64,000 nt of DNA from Actinomycetospora chiangmaiensis DSM 45062 (lineage in GTDB: Bacteria; Actinomycetota; Actinomycetes; Mycobacteriales; Pseudonocardiaceae), in assembly GCF_000379625.1 (NCBI RefSeq), contig NZ_KB903246.1:186001-250000 (forward strand). The letters are read 5' to 3'. Positions within the stretch are counted from its first letter, which is position 1, and each line of letters begins with the position of its first letter. Below, one piece after another: positions 16,895 through 27,733 of this stretch. The notes under the pieces were generated by a model. That model had not been told where the DNA came from. It did no database searches and saw only the letters and a list, made by a program, of their open reading frames with translations. The translations under genes were made by a program, and so were the position numbers.

Positions 16895-18304
16895 ATGAGC
16901 AGCAACGGCGCACAGGAGTACCGGACCGAGCACGACACGATGGGCGAGGTCCAGGTCCCCGCCCAGGCGCTCTACGCGGCCCAGACCCAGCGCGCGGTGG
17001 AGAACTTCCCGATCTCCGGCCGCCCGATCGAGCCGGCCCAGATCCGCGCGCTCGGTCTGGTCAAGGGTGCGTGCGCCCGCGTGAACAAGGACCTGGGTGT
17101 GCTCGACGCCGGGATCGCCGACGCCGTCGCGGCGGCCGCCGACGAGGTCGCCTCCGGCGCGCACGACGGCGAGTTCCCGATCGACGTGTTCCAGACCGGC
17201 TCGGGCACCAGCTCGAACATGAACGCGAACGAGGTCATCGCGACCCTCGCCTCGCGCGCGTCGGGCTCGAAGGTCCACCCGAACGACCACGTCAACGCCT
17301 CGCAGAGCTCCAACGACGTCTTCCCGACGACGATCCACCTCGCGGCCACCGAGGCCGTCGTCCGCGACACCATCCCCGGACTCGACCACCTGGCCTCGGT
17401 GCTCAACCGCAAGGCGCAGGACTGGAAGCACGTCGTGAAGTCCGGCCGGACGCACCTCATGGACGCCGTCCCGATCACGCTCGGCCAGGAGGCCGGCGGC
17501 TGGGCCACCCAGTGCACCCACGGCGCCGAGCGGCTCCGCGCGACCCTCCCCCGCCTCGGCGAGCTGCCGATCGGCGGCACGGCGGTCGGCACCGGGATCA
17601 ACACCCCGGAGGGCTTCGGCGGCAAGGTCGTCGAGGAGCTGCGCCAGGCCACCGGCATCCCCGAGCTCACCGAGGCCCGCGACCACATCGAGGCCCAGGG
17701 CGCCCGCGACGGCCTCGTCGAGGTGTCCGGCGCGCTGCGCACCGTCGCCGTCAGCCTCTACAAGATCGCCAACGACATCCGCTGGATGTCCTCGGGCCCC
17801 TCGACCGGGCTCGCCGAGATCCGCATCCCCGACCTGCAGCCGGGCAGCTCGATCATGCCGGGCAAGGTCAACCCGGTGATCTGCGAGGCCACGATGATGG
17901 TCTGCGCCCAGGTCATCGGCAACGACGCCACCGTCGGCTTCTCCGGCACCCAGGGCAACCTCGAACTCAACGTCATGATGCCGGTCATGGCGCGCAACAT
18001 CCTCGAGTCGGCCCGCCTGCTCGCCAACGCCGCGCGCCTGCTCGCCGACCGCGTCCTCGAGGGCACCGAGGCCGACGAGGAGGCCTGCCGCCGCTACGCC
18101 GAGTCGTCCTCGGCGATCGTCACCCCGCTCAACCGCCTCATCGGCTACGAGGAGGCCGCGAAGATCGCGAAGAAGGCGATGAAGGAGCGGAAGACGATCC
18201 GCGAGGTCATCGAGGCCGACGGCTACGTCCGCGACGGCAAGCTCACCCAGGAGCAGCTCGACACCGCGCTCGACGTGTTGGCCATGACGCGGGTGGATTC
18301 CTGA
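16895..18304 (+). CDS. fumC: Class II fumarate hydratase
   Basis: 469 residues, TCA-cycle enzyme converting fumarate to L-malate. The fumarase/aspartase signature [12 protein letters not shown] is intact, as are the A-site segments [14 protein letters not shown] and [14 protein letters not shown] and the SGRTHLMDA loop. The class II type needs no Fe-S cluster. The start ATG lies 53 bp after glpX. A DNA ligase gene begins 2 bp after its stop, an odd functional pairing that may just be read-through transcription. Confidence 0.97.
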   Translation: MSSNGAQEYRTEHDTMGEVQVPAQALYAAQTQRAVENFPISGRPIEPAQIRALGLVKGACARVNKDLGVLDAGIADAVAAAADEVASGAHDGEFPIDVFQTGSGTSSNMNANEVIATLASRASGSKVHPNDHVNASQSSNDVFPTTIHLAATEAVVRDTIPGLDHLASVLNRKAQDWKHVVKSGRTHLMDAVPITLGQEAGGWATQCTHGAERLRATLPRLGELPIGGTAVGTGINTPEGFGGKVVEELRQATGIPELTEARDHIEAQGARDGLVEVSGALRTVAVSLYKIANDIRWMSSGPSTGLAEIRIPDLQPGSSIMPGKVNPVICEATMMVCAQVIGNDATVGFSGTQGNLELNVMMPVMARNILESARLLANAARLLADRVLEGTEADEEACRRYAESSSAIVTPLNRLIGYEEAAKIAKKAMKERKTIREVIEADGYVRDGKLTQEQLDTALDVLAMTRVDS

Positions 18305-18306
18305 GC

Positions 18307-19806
18307 ATGTTGTTCTCCCGGGTCGTCGCGACCTCCGGCGAGGTCGGGGCGACCCGGTCGCGCAAGGCCAAGACCGCCGCGCTCGCGGCGGTCCTGGCCG
18401 ACGCGGCGCCCGACGAGGTCGCGCCCGTCACGGCGTGGCTCGCGGGGTTCATGCTCCAGGGCCGGACCGGGATCGGGTGGCGCACGCTGTCCGGCCTCGA
18501 CGTCTCTCCCGCAAGCGAGCCGTCGCTGGAGGTTCCCGACGTCGAGGCGTCCCTGGACCGGCTCGCGGCGCTCGCCGGGTCCGGCAGCGGGGTGGGCGCC
18601 CGGCGCACCGCGGAGCTCGAGGCGCTGCTCGGCGCCGCCACCGCCGACGAGGGCCGGTTCCTGGTCCGGCTGCTGGGCGGCGAACTCCGGCAGGGTGCGC
18701 TCGAGGGCCTGATGGTCGAAGCCGTGGCGGCGGCCGCTGACGTCCCGGCCGAGGTGGTGCGCCGGGCGTTCATGCTCTCCGGGCAGCTGCCGGAGACCGC
18801 GCGCACGGCGCTGACCACGGACGACCCGGTGGCCGCCCTGCAAGCGGTCGGGCTCGAGGTGATGCGCCCGGTCCGTCCGATGCTGGCCTCCCCCGGCGAC
18901 TCGCTGGCGGACACGCTCGCCGACCTGGGCACCGAGATCGTCGTCGAGCACAAGCTCGACGGCGCCCGCATCCAGGTCCACCGGTCCGGCGACGACGTGC
19001 GGGTCTGGTCGCGCACGCTGCACGAGATCACCGACGCGGTGCCCGAGATCGTCGCGCTCACCCGCACGCTGCCGGTGGACACGGTGGTGCTGGACGGGGA
19101 GACGCTGGCCGTCGCGGAGGACGGGCGGCCGCGCGCGTTCCAGGAGTCGATGAAGGGGCTCGGCAACGGGGCCATGCAGCCGTGGTTCTTCGACTGCCTG
19201 CACCGCGACGGCCGGGACCTGGTCGACGAACCCCTGGAGACCCGTCGTCGGGAACTCGCGGAGATCGTCGGGGACCGGGTGATCCCGTCGGTCGTCCGGC
19301 CGACGCCCGAGCGGGCGGCGCAGGCGATCGACGAGGCGCTCGCCGCGGGCCAGGAGGGTTCGATGGTGAAAGCGCTCGACTCGACCTACACCGCGGGGCG
19401 CCGCGGGAAGGCCTGGCAGAAGATCAAGCCGTCGCACACGTTCGACCTCGTGGTCCTGGCGTGCGAGTGGGGTTCCGGACGACGGCGGGGCTGGCTGTCG
19501 AACATCCATCTCGGCGCCCGCACCGACGACGGGTTCGTGATGGTCGGGAAGACCTTCAAGGGCATGACCGACGAGACGCTGCGCTGGCAGACCGAGACGT
19601 TCCCGCAGTACGAGACCTCGCGGGACGCGTACACCGTGTACCTGCGGCCGGAGATCGTCGTGGAGATCGAGCTCGACGGGGTGCAGACCTCGACGCGCTA
19701 CCCGGGCGGTGTCGCCCTGCGCTTCGCGCGGGTGGTCCGCTACCGCGACGACAAGCCGCTCGCCGAGACCGACACCCTCGACACTCTCCGGGCGCTGCGG
19801 CGCTGA
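18307..19806 (+). CDS. ligB: ATP-dependent DNA ligase (LigB type)
   Basis: 499 residues from ATG 18307. An N-terminal helical DNA-binding domain (1-200) is followed by the adenylylation domain with motif I EHKLDGARI, where Lys216 takes the AMP. Then come VVLDGETLAV (motif III), GSMVKALDSTY (motif IV) and KIKPSHTFDLVVLACEW (motif V), and an OB fold. Mycobacterial-type LigB is dispensable next to the NAD-dependent LigA. It starts 2 bp beyond fumC. Codon 19241 carries one exact copy of the window's GACCCGTCGTCGGGAA motif. Confidence 0.95.
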   Translation: MLFSRVVATSGEVGATRSRKAKTAALAAVLADAAPDEVAPVTAWLAGFMLQGRTGIGWRTLSGLDVSPASEPSLEVPDVEASLDRLAALAGSGSGVGARRTAELEALLGAATADEGRFLVRLLGGELRQGALEGLMVEAVAAAADVPAEVVRRAFMLSGQLPETARTALTTDDPVAALQAVGLEVMRPVRPMLASPGDSLADTLADLGTEIVVEHKLDGARIQVHRSGDDVRVWSRTLHEITDAVPEIVALTRTLPVDTVVLDGETLAVAEDGRPRAFQESMKGLGNGAMQPWFFDCLHRDGRDLVDEPLETRRRELAEIVGDRVIPSVVRPTPERAAQAIDEALAAGQEGSMVKALDSTYTAGRRGKAWQKIKPSHTFDLVVLACEWGSGRRRGWLSNIHLGARTDDGFVMVGKTFKGMTDETLRWQTETFPQYETSRDAYTVYLRPEIVVEIELDGVQTSTRYPGGVALRFARVVRYRDDKPLAETDTLDTLRALRR

Positions 19807-19835
19807 CCGGCCCGACGACGGGGCACCCCCGGCGC

Positions 19836-21002
19836 GTGCGCCTCCTCGCGACCGTCACCGGGTCCCCGTCCCACGCCCGGGCCGTCCTGCCGTTCGTGCG
19901 GGCCGTCGGCGCCGCCGGGCACGACGTGGTGGTGGCCTGCCCGCCGGACCTGGCGTCGGCGTTCGACGGGTCGCCGGTGCGGGTCGCGCCGGTGCTGGTG
20001 CCGCTCGCCGAGGCCGCGGCCCGCTTCATCCCGCGCATCCGCGCCCTGGGGCCGGACGCCGAACCCGGGGCCGTCGTCGCGCGGGTGTTCGCCGGCGAGC
20101 ACCTCGTCGAGGAGGTCCGGGCGTTGCGGGAGCTCGGTCCGGTCGACCTCGTGCTGCGCGACGGCGGGGAGCTCGCCGGGATGCTCCACGCCGAGGAGCT
20201 CCGGGTACCGCACCTGCCCGCGCCGTCCGGGGCCGCCCACGTGCTCGACCCGCTGCACGTCGGCCCGCTGCTCACCGCGTGCCGCACCGAGCTCGGGCTG
20301 CCGGCACCCCGCGACCCGCACGCGCTGGCGCCGTACGGCCGGCTGGACTGCATGCCCGCCGCGTTCTCGTTCGCCCCGCCGTGGCTGCCGGACGCGTTCG
20401 CCTTCCGCCAGGACGACGAGGTCGACCGCGGCGGGCGGCTGCCGGAGTGGGTCGCGACGCTCCCGGCCGGGCGGCGGCTCGTGCTGGCCTCGCTCGGCAC
20501 CGCGCTGCCGATGATGCAGGGCGCGGACCGGCGGGCGGCCCCGGGCGCGCCGCCGGCGGACCCCGCCGCGGGGCTGCGGGCGCTCGTGTCCGCGGTGAAC
20601 GGGGTCGACGCCGAGGTCGTGGTCGCCACGGGCGGGCTCGAGTGCGACGTCGCGCCCGCACCGCACGTCCACCTCGAGCGGTGGGTGCCGCAGCCGCTGC
20701 TGCTGCAGGTCGCCGACGCGATGGTCACCCACGGCGGCTACAACACGGTGCGCGAGGCCGTCCGCCACGGCGTCCCGCTGGTCGCGTTCCCGCAGTTCGG
20801 CGACCAGTTCGCGAGCGCGGGCCGGATCGCGGCACTCGGCCTCGGCCGGCAGGTGGACGGCGCCACGCTCGCGGCCGGCCTCAGCGCGGTGCTCGACGAC
20901 GCGACGGCGCGCGACCGGGTCCGCGCCGCGCAGCGGGCCATGCTCGCGCTGCCGCCGGTGACGGCCGCCGTCGACCTGCTCGTCTCGCTCGTCGGGACGT
21001 GA
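19836..21002 (+). CDS. GT1-type glycosyltransferase (macrolide/MGT-like)
   Basis: 388 residues from GTG 19836. The GT-B N-terminal half (RLLATVTGSPSHARAVLPFVR) and C-terminal nucleotide-sugar site (ERWVPQPLLLQVADAMVTHGGYNTVREAVRHGVP) match the UDP/dTDP-sugar glycosyltransferases of antibiotic and glycolipid pathways. The HGGYNT loop binds the sugar nucleotide diphosphate. No biosynthetic cluster is near, so the acceptor is unknown. Glycosylation of a lipid or detoxification of a xenobiotic are both plausible. It follows ligB by 29 bp on the same strand. Confidence 0.85.
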   Translation: MRLLATVTGSPSHARAVLPFVRAVGAAGHDVVVACPPDLASAFDGSPVRVAPVLVPLAEAAARFIPRIRALGPDAEPGAVVARVFAGEHLVEEVRALRELGPVDLVLRDGGELAGMLHAEELRVPHLPAPSGAAHVLDPLHVGPLLTACRTELGLPAPRDPHALAPYGRLDCMPAAFSFAPPWLPDAFAFRQDDEVDRGGRLPEWVATLPAGRRLVLASLGTALPMMQGADRRAAPGAPPADPAAGLRALVSAVNGVDAEVVVATGGLECDVAPAPHVHLERWVPQPLLLQVADAMVTHGGYNTVREAVRHGVPLVAFPQFGDQFASAGRIAALGLGRQVDGATLAAGLSAVLDDATARDRVRAAQRAMLALPPVTAAVDLLVSLVGT

Positions 21003-21049
21003 CGGTCGCGACCTGGGAGCACCGGCCCCGACGGAGCACACTCGAGGAC

Positions 21050-21271
21050 ATGGAGCTCCGCCTGACCACGCACGGGCCCACCTCCGTCGTCGCGATCTCC
21101 CTGGCCCGCGACGCCGATGGCATGCCGGACGAGGTGCGCGTCGTCGAGCCCGACGTCGCCGCCGAGGTGGAGGCGCTGCTCGAGGCGCACCGCGGCGAGC
21201 GGGTGGTCGGCGTCGACCTCGACACGCTCGTGGACGAGGCCGAGGCCCGGGTCGACGAAGCTCGTCGCTGA
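21050..21271 (+). CDS. Small acidic hypothetical protein
   Basis: 73 residues from ATG 21050: a short beta-rich start (ELRLTTHGPTSVVAISLARD) and an acidic helical end (LDTLVDEAEARVDEARR). No membrane segment or cysteine. It is 47 bp after the glycosyltransferase and 30 bp before the guaB1-type gene, all co-directional, so it is probably expressed with them. No family is recognised. Confidence 0.55.
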   Translation: MELRLTTHGPTSVVAISLARDADGMPDEVRVVEPDVAAEVEALLEAHRGERVVGVDLDTLVDEAEARVDEARR

Positions 21272-22741
<1,470 letters not shown>

Positions 22742-22756
22742 GTCCCCGCCGAGGTG

Positions 22757-22810
22757 CACACCAGGCAGTGCCCGGCGCCCGCCGGCCTGCCTGACGTCAC
22801 CTGCGCGAAC
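22757..22810. repeat. Dispersed convergent-gene element, family 3, copy B
   Basis: CACACC (22757-22762), 32 variable bases containing an imperfect AGGCAG/CTGCCT stem, then CGTCACC (22795-22801) and GCGCGAACG. Spacing equals the copies at 10868 and 57513. It lies between the convergent guaB1 and phoH2 genes, next to a strong hairpin. Confidence 0.6.
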
Positions 22811-22820
22811 GGCCCCGTGG

Positions 22821-22873
22821 TGAGCGACGGGCCCCCCCGGTCGATCTGTTCGACCGAAGGGGCCCTTCGCTCA
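22821..22873. terminator. Bidirectional hairpin terminator between guaB1 and phoH2
   Basis: Two 24-nt arms (22821-22844 and 22850-22873) pair with only three mismatches around a TCTGT loop; the arm ends are TGAGCGA and TCGCTCA. A long, strong stem placed 16 bp from the phoH2 stop and 80 bp from the guaB1 stop. Confidence 0.85.
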
Positions 22874-22889
22874 GGACGGCCACGGGTGA

Positions 22890-24221
22890 TCAGCCCCCGT
22901 GCGCCTCGCCCTCCAGCATCTCCGTGACGAGCGCGGCGATCGGCGAGCGCTCGGAGCGGGTGAGCGTGACGTGGGCGAACAACGGGTGGCCCTTGAGCTT
23001 CTCGATCACCGCGGCGATGCCGTCGTGGCGGCCGACGCGCAGGTTGTCGCGCTGGGCGACGTCGTGGGTGAGCACGACCCGCGAGTTGGTGCCGAGCCGG
23101 GAGAGCACGGTGAGCAGGACGTTGCGCTCCAGCGACTGGGCCTCGTCGACGATGACGAACGCGTCGTGCAGCGAGCGCCCGCGGATGTGGGTCAGCGGGA
23201 GCACCTCGAGCATGCCGCGCTCGATGACCTCCTCGACGACGTTGGTCGAGACCAGCGCACCGAGGGTGTCGAAGACGGCCTGCGCCCAGGGCGCCATCTT
23301 CTCGTTCTCACCGCCGGGCAGGTAGCCGAGGTCCTGCCCGCCGACGGCGTAGACCGGGCGGAACACGACGATCTTGCGGTGCTGCTGGCGCTCGAGAACG
23401 GCCTCGAGGCCGGCGCAGAGCGCGACCGCGGACTTGCCGGTGCCGGCGCGGCCCCCGAGGGAGACGATCCCGATGTCGGGGTCGGTCAGCAGGTCGATCG
23501 CGATGCGCTGCTCGGCGGAGCGGCCGTGCAGCCCGAAGACGTCACGGTCGCCGCGCACGAGGCGGACCTGCTTGTCCGGCGTCACGCGCCCGAGGGCGGA
23601 GGAACCGCCGGCGAGCAGGCGCAGCCCGGTGTGGCAGGGCAGCTCGCGGGCCGCCTCGACCTCGGTGAGCCCGTCGGCGAAGAGGTCGGCGATCTCCCCG
23701 GGCTCGGCCGCGACCTCGGCCATGCCGGTCCAGCCCGACGTCACGACGTCCTGGGCGTGGTACTCGTCGGCCGGCAGCCCGACCGCCGCGGCCTTGACGC
23801 GCAGCGGCATGTCCTTGGTGACGAGCGTGACCCGCGAACCCTCGGCCGCGAGGTTCGCGGCGCACGCCAGGATGCGCGCGTCGTTCTCACCGGTGCGGAA
23901 GCCCGCCGGAAGGACCGACGGGTCGGTGTGGTTCAGCTCGATGCGCAGCGACCCGCCCTCGGGCGTGATCGGGATCGGCTGGTCCAGGCGGCCGTGGGTG
24001 ATGCGGAGGTCGTCGAGGAGGCGCAGGGCCTCCCGGGCGAACCAGCCGAGCTCCGGGTGGTGGCGCTTGCCCTCGAGCTCGGTGATCACGACGAGCGGGA
24101 CGACGACCTCGTGCTCGGCGAAGCGGGTGGGGGCCCACGGGTCGCTGAGCAGGACCGAGGTGTCCAGGACGTACGTGATCGGGGTGACCGACGGGGGCTG
24201 TGCGACGTGCTCTGCGCTCAC
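22890..24221 (-). CDS. phoH2: PIN-PhoH fusion protein (PhoH2)
   Basis: 443 residues from GTG with GGGAG upstream. Residues about 14-150 are a PIN ribonuclease domain ([12 protein letters not shown] with the first metal Asp, [22 protein letters not shown]). Residues about 230-435 are a PhoH ATPase: Walker [14 protein letters not shown] and Walker [14 protein letters not shown]. PhoH2 of mycobacteria is an ATP-driven sequence-specific RNA helicase and RNase. It is Rv1095-like in position. In mycobacteria an upstream phoAT gene can act as antitoxin; no convincing small gene is visible in the 350 bp upstream here. Confidence 0.95.
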   Translation of the reverse strand: MSAEHVAQPPSVTPITYVLDTSVLLSDPWAPTRFAEHEVVVPLVVITELEGKRHHPELGWFAREALRLLDDLRITHGRLDQPIPITPEGGSLRIELNHTDPSVLPAGFRTGENDARILACAANLAAEGSRVTLVTKDMPLRVKAAAVGLPADEYHAQDVVTSGWTGMAEVAAEPGEIADLFADGLTEVEAARELPCHTGLRLLAGGSSALGRVTPDKQVRLVRGDRDVFGLHGRSAEQRIAIDLLTDPDIGIVSLGGRAGTGKSAVALCAGLEAVLERQQHRKIVVFRPVYAVGGQDLGYLPGGENEKMAPWAQAVFDTLGALVSTNVVEEVIERGMLEVLPLTHIRGRSLHDAFVIVDEAQSLERNVLLTVLSRLGTNSRVVLTHDVAQRDNLRVGRHDGIAAVIEKLKGHPLFAHVTLTRSERSPIAALVTEMLEGEAHGG

Positions 24222-24573
24222 GGCTACTCCCTCGTGGCGGTCGCGACACCCACGACCACGTCCTCGCTGGGACGAGAAGACCTACGTCGTGATCCGGTGC
24301 CGTCGGGGCGGTCCCCCGCCGGGGGACCTCCCTCTCCGGCGCCGCGCGCGAGGACCGGGTGCCGGCCCTCCCGCCGTGTCGGCCGGGTCGGGCACCGCAC
24401 GTGCCGTCGGGGTCCACGCCCCGACGGTGCCGCGGCACCGTGTCCCGAACCGACCCGTCACGTTCTCCGGCCTCCCCGGACGGTCCGCATCCGCTACGGC
24501 GCCGTCGAGGCGGACGGTACAGCCGGTGACCGGTCGTTGTCGCGCGCCGAGCGTGACAATTTCGGGTCGCAGG
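24222..24573. other. Gene-free region upstream of phoH2
   Basis: These 352 bp separate the DUF885 stop from the phoH2 start, both minus strand. No coding frame looks protein-like. It contains one perfect hairpin (24310-24328) likely ending the DUF885 transcript, GC-rich sequence with several CGTCGGG-type words, and a mildly AT-richer patch near 24550. The phoH2 promoter must lie in its lower-numbered half, but no convincing -10/-35 pair is visible. Confidence 0.6.
24310..24328. terminator. Perfect GC hairpin
   Basis: GGTCCCCC, GCC and GGGGGACC form a perfect 8-bp stem between the DUF885 gene (3' end 24574) and the phoH2 start. Probable terminator of the DUF885 transcript. Confidence 0.5.
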
Positions 24574-25857
24574 TCACACGCTGGGCGACATCGGCGTGTC
24601 GTCGACGTGTCGGGGGTACCGCTCGCCGCGAGCCGCGGTGTCGATCTCGCGGCGCAGCATCGCAGGGGTCCAGGACTCGTCGAGCAGGCGCGCGAAGCGC
24701 TGTCCCGGGGTCGTCCCGGGCGGGCGGGCCGCGAGCCAGGGGCGCACGAGCCGGGCGCCCTCGACGTAGGTCGAGGTGTGGATCCGCCAGCGCGGGTGCA
24801 CGAGGAACTCGAGCATCCGGCCGGCGCGGTCGTCGTCGACGAGCAGCCACCGCCGCAGGTGCGCCCGGGCCCGGTCCTCCCGGTCGGGGGCCGACGAGCC
24901 GTGCAGGAGCAGCGCCGCGTCCTGCCGCACGCTCGCCAACGGTTCGCTCGCGGTCTCGACGGCCTCGCCCAGCGCGGCGCGCTCGGGCCGCGGGGCCCCG
25001 GGGACGCCCGCCAGGCGTTCGGCGGCCCACGGTCCCCAGCCCGGCCCGACGACGGCCTCGAGTCCGAGCTCGGCCGCGCCCTCCGCCACGAGGCTCTGCG
25101 GCGTCCGGGCGAGCAGGAGGGTGCGCTCGGGCCGGGGCGTGCCCTCGGTCCGGGCCGCCTCCAAGTGGTGACCGGGGTAGGCCTCGTGCGCGGCGAGCAG
25201 CGGCAGGTGGCTCCACCGGTGCCCCGCGTCGACGGCGACCTGCATCGTCGAGCGCCGCGGCCCGGTCCGTCGGGTGAAGCCCGCCCAGGGGGCGCCCGTC
25301 ACCACCTCGAGGTCGACCCGCTCCCCCGCCGGCAGCCCGACGGCGGCCGCGGTCGCCTCCCGCAGCCCCGCCAGCACGGCGGCGGTCGCCTCGCGCAGGA
25401 CCTCCGGCGGCACCCGGTCCGCGTCACGGAACGCGGCCATGGCAGCGGGCAGGCGGCGCAGCGGGACCCCGAGGAGGGCGGCGAGGGCGTCGTGCGCGGC
25501 GCGGTAGCGGTCCTCGTCGCCCGCGGCGATCGCGACGCCGAGGCAGCTGCGGACCTCGGCGGTGAACTCCGCGGTGGCCCCGGCGGCGCGGGAGGCGACG
25601 ACCTCGCACGCCGCGAGCTGGGCGTCGAGGTACTCCGCCCGCCGCCCGGGGTGGCCGGCGAGCCGGTGGCGCAGCGCGACCGCCTCGCGGCGCAGGTCCT
25701 CCGGAATGGGCGACGGCCCGGCCGTCGCACGCTCCGCCGCCGCGGCGTCACCGAGGTGGGCGTCGACGAGGCCGGGCACCACGCGTCCGAGGCGCAGCCC
25801 GAGCCGCACGTAGTCCCACGCGACCCCGTCGAGGCCCTCGCCGTCCGTTCCGTCCAC
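24574..25857 (-). CDS. DUF885-family protein (putative metallopeptidase)
   Basis: 427 residues from GTG. The mostly helical protein carries HEAYPGHHLEAA at about residue 234 and [13 protein letters not shown] about 45 residues later. This HExxxxH plus downstream Glu arrangement typifies DUF885 proteins, thought to be zinc carboxypeptidase-like. There is no signal peptide, so it is cytoplasmic. It is shorter than the 550-600 residues common in the family, lacking part of the N-terminal region. Substrate unknown. It diverges from the secreted repeat protein. Confidence 0.75.
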   Translation of the reverse strand: MDGTDGEGLDGVAWDYVRLGLRLGRVVPGLVDAHLGDAAAAERATAGPSPIPEDLRREAVALRHRLAGHPGRRAEYLDAQLAACEVVASRAAGATAEFTAEVRSCLGVAIAAGDEDRYRAAHDALAALLGVPLRRLPAAMAAFRDADRVPPEVLREATAAVLAGLREATAAAVGLPAGERVDLEVVTGAPWAGFTRRTGPRRSTMQVAVDAGHRWSHLPLLAAHEAYPGHHLEAARTEGTPRPERTLLLARTPQSLVAEGAAELGLEAVVGPGWGPWAAERLAGVPGAPRPERAALGEAVETASEPLASVRQDAALLLHGSSAPDREDRARAHLRRWLLVDDDRAGRMLEFLVHPRWRIHTSTYVEGARLVRPWLAARPPGTTPGQRFARLLDESWTPAMLRREIDTAARGERYPRHVDDTPMSPSV

Positions 25858-26199
25858 CGTCGGGGAACGTTACCCGTCGTGGGCGGATCGGGCCTCGGAG
25901 CGGACACCGCGTCGCTGAATACGACGGACGGGTGTCGAGGTGGATCACGCAGCGCCAGCTGAATGCGCTCACCGGGCAGTGCGCTGCGTGCGATTCCACC
26001 CACGTCTCACCCGGAGAATGCACTCAAGTCGCCCTACGAAGTAGGTGCCACTCGATCGGGGATCTGCCGATACCCACGGCCGGGGTCGCCCGTTAGGTTT
26101 CACGTCATCAGCCGCACCGTCCGTGGGGCTGGAACACACGAAAGCGGTCACCCGGTCCCTGATCGGGGAATCGCGCTCTGACGAGGGGAAATTCTCGGA
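25858..26199. other. Divergent promoter region, gene-free
   Basis: 342 bp between divergent genes, noticeably less GC-rich than its surroundings. It ends with GAGGGG at 26183, the ribosome-binding site for the secreted protein. GAATGCACTCAAG and CGTTAGGTTTCACG are local AT-richer patches where promoters may sit. I see no strong palindrome or open frame of coding character. Confidence 0.55.
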
Positions 26200-26709
26200 A
26201 TGCTGCTCAAGAAGGCGGGAATGGTCGTCCTCGGTGCTGCGGCGGGCGTGGCGGCGCTCTCCGGGACCGCGTTCGCCGGCGACTGGCCGGGCGACTCGGG
26301 CGGTCAGTCCCAGAGCTGGGGCCACGACCACGACGGCGACCACGGTCGGGACCACGGCCACGGCCACTCGCACGGCGGCAACGGCAACGCCTCGGCCAGC
26401 AACGGCGACTGCGCGAACTTCGGCGACCAGCTCGTCGGCCTGAACTGCATCAACGTGCAGGCCCCGATCAACCAGCTCGGCGTCCTGAGCTCGTACGACA
26501 ACAGCAGCGACCACGGGCACGGCCGCAACGGCAACGCCCGCACCGGTGACGCCCGCGACGGGCGCGACGGCGGCGGCAACGGCAACGCCTCGGCCCGCAA
26601 CGGCGACTCCTACAACTTCGGCAACCAGCTCATCGGCGCCAACGGCCTCAACGTGCAGGCCCCGATCAACCAGCTCGGCCTCCTCAGCGCGTACAACAAC
26701 GCCGGCTGA
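26200..26709 (+). CDS. Secreted His/Gly/Asn-rich protein with two 41-residue repeats
   Basis: 169 residues. A signal peptide (LLKKAGMVVLGAAAGVAALS) is probably cut after AFA at residue 26. Residues 42-59 are an alternating His/Asp/Gly run (HDHDGDHGRDHGHGHSH) that could bind metal. Then come two copies of a 41-residue unit, 61-101 and 127-167, each reading NGNAS, NFG(D/N)QL, (I/L)NVQAPINQLG and LLS/VLS. The first copy has two Cys (71, 83) that the second lacks. Asn/Gln/Gly-rich repeats with hydrophobic cores recall surface proteins such as rodlins and chaplins, but I cannot assign it to either. It has its own terminator. Confidence 0.75.
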   Translation: MLLKKAGMVVLGAAAGVAALSGTAFAGDWPGDSGGQSQSWGHDHDGDHGRDHGHGHSHGGNGNASASNGDCANFGDQLVGLNCINVQAPINQLGVLSSYDNSSDHGHGRNGNARTGDARDGRDGGGNGNASARNGDSYNFGNQLIGANGLNVQAPINQLGLLSAYNNAG

Positions 26710-26720
26710 TCGACGGTCCG

Positions 26721-26765
26721 CGACGGCGGGTGCGCACTGTGGGAGCGGACCCGCACCCGCCGTCG
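26721..26765 (+). terminator. Terminator of the secreted repeat protein gene
   Basis: CGACGGCGGGTGCG (26721-26734) pairs perfectly with CGCACCCGCCGTCG (26752-26765), a 14-bp stem with a 17-nt loop, starting 12 bp after the stop codon. Confidence 0.7.
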
Positions 26766-26788
26766 GGACCGGAGGAATGAGAAGACGC

Positions 26789-26833
26789 ACCGGCGTATCC
26801 GTGCCCATCGGGGGATGGCACGGGTACGCCGGT
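26789..26833. terminator. Hairpin between convergent genes, near the prenyl synthase 3' end
   Basis: ACCGGCGTA...CCGTGCC...ATC pairs with GAT...GGCACGG...TACGCCGGT with single-base bulges, ending 16 bp from the stop of the minus-strand Z-prenyl synthase. Likely terminator for that strand. Confidence 0.6.
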
Positions 26834-26848
26834 TCGTCGTGTCCGCGA

Positions 26849-27628
26849 TCAGCCGCCGAAACGGCGGTTGCGTTCCGAGTAGTCCCGCAGCGCCCGCAGG
26901 AAATCGATACGCCGGAACTGCGGCCAGAAGGCCTCGGTGAAATAGAACTCCGAATAGACCGACTGCCACATCAGGAATCCGGAGAGGCGCTGCTCACCCG
27001 AGGTACGGATCACCAGGTCCGGGTCGGGCTGGCCCGAGGTGTAGAGGTTCTCCGCGATGTGGTCGACGTCGAGGACCTCCGCGAGCTCCTCGATCGACGT
27101 CCCCGCCTCGGCGTGGCGCAGCAGCAGCTTGCGCACCGCGTCGGCGATCTCCTGCCGCCCGCCGTAGCCGACCGCGGCGTTGACCTGCATCCCGCCGCGT
27201 CCCTCGGTGGAGTCCGCCGCGGCGGTGAGCCGCGCGGCGGTCGCGGGCGGCACCAGGTCCAGCGCGCCGACGACGCGCAGCCGCCAGTCGCGGTCCGGCG
27301 TCGCGAGGCCCTCGACGGCGGTGGCGATGATCTCCAGGAGCGCCTCGAGCTCCTCCGGCGGCCGCCCCACGTTGTCGGTGGAGAGCATGAAGAGCGTGAC
27401 GACCTCGACCCCGGCCTCGTCGGCCCAGTCGAGCATGTCGACGATCTTGCGGGCCCCGACCCGGTGCCCGTCGCTCGGATCGGTGAGGCCGACCTCCTTC
27501 GCCCACCGCCGGTTGCCGTCGAGGATCACCCCGACGTGACGGGGCGGGTGGCTCGCCGCGACCTTGCGACGCAGCCGTCGCTCGTAGAGCGAGACCGCCA
27601 GCTCACGGACCCCTGCGCGGACGCTCAC
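26849..27628 (-). CDS. Short-chain Z-isoprenyl diphosphate synthase (UppS family)
   Basis: 259 residues from GTG 27628. The family signature HVGVILDGNRRWAKEVGL at residues 31-48 includes the catalytic Asp and P-loop. LFMLSTDNVGRP, NAAVGYGGRQEI and DLVIRTSGEQRLSGFLMWQSVYSEFYF follow. Position next to the hemolysin III gene equals Rv1086, which makes omega,E,Z-farnesyl diphosphate, precursor of decaprenyl phosphate, the carrier lipid for arabinogalactan and peptidoglycan. Sequence alone does not separate C15 from longer-chain synthases; I rely on synteny for the short-chain call. Confidence 0.9.
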   Translation of the reverse strand: MSVRAGVRELAVSLYERRLRRKVAASHPPRHVGVILDGNRRWAKEVGLTDPSDGHRVGARKIVDMLDWADEAGVEVVTLFMLSTDNVGRPPEELEALLEIIATAVEGLATPDRDWRLRVVGALDLVPPATAARLTAAADSTEGRGGMQVNAAVGYGGRQEIADAVRKLLLRHAEAGTSIEELAEVLDVDHIAENLYTSGQPDPDLVIRTSGEQRLSGFLMWQSVYSEFYFTEAFWPQFRRIDFLRALRDYSERNRRFGG

Positions 27629-27733
27629 GGGCGACCAGGCTACGCCGCCGCCCCCGCGGACCGACCCCCTCGTCACCCGCCCGACCCCAGGAGTTCTCCG
27701 GTTCCACGGGCTGCTGTCGTACTCTTCCGAGGC

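Noticed and set aside
23887-24438. Minus-strand frame overlapping the phoH2 start as a possible antitoxin
   Set aside because: The translation is Arg/Pro/Gly-rich without structure and mostly overlaps phoH2 in another frame.
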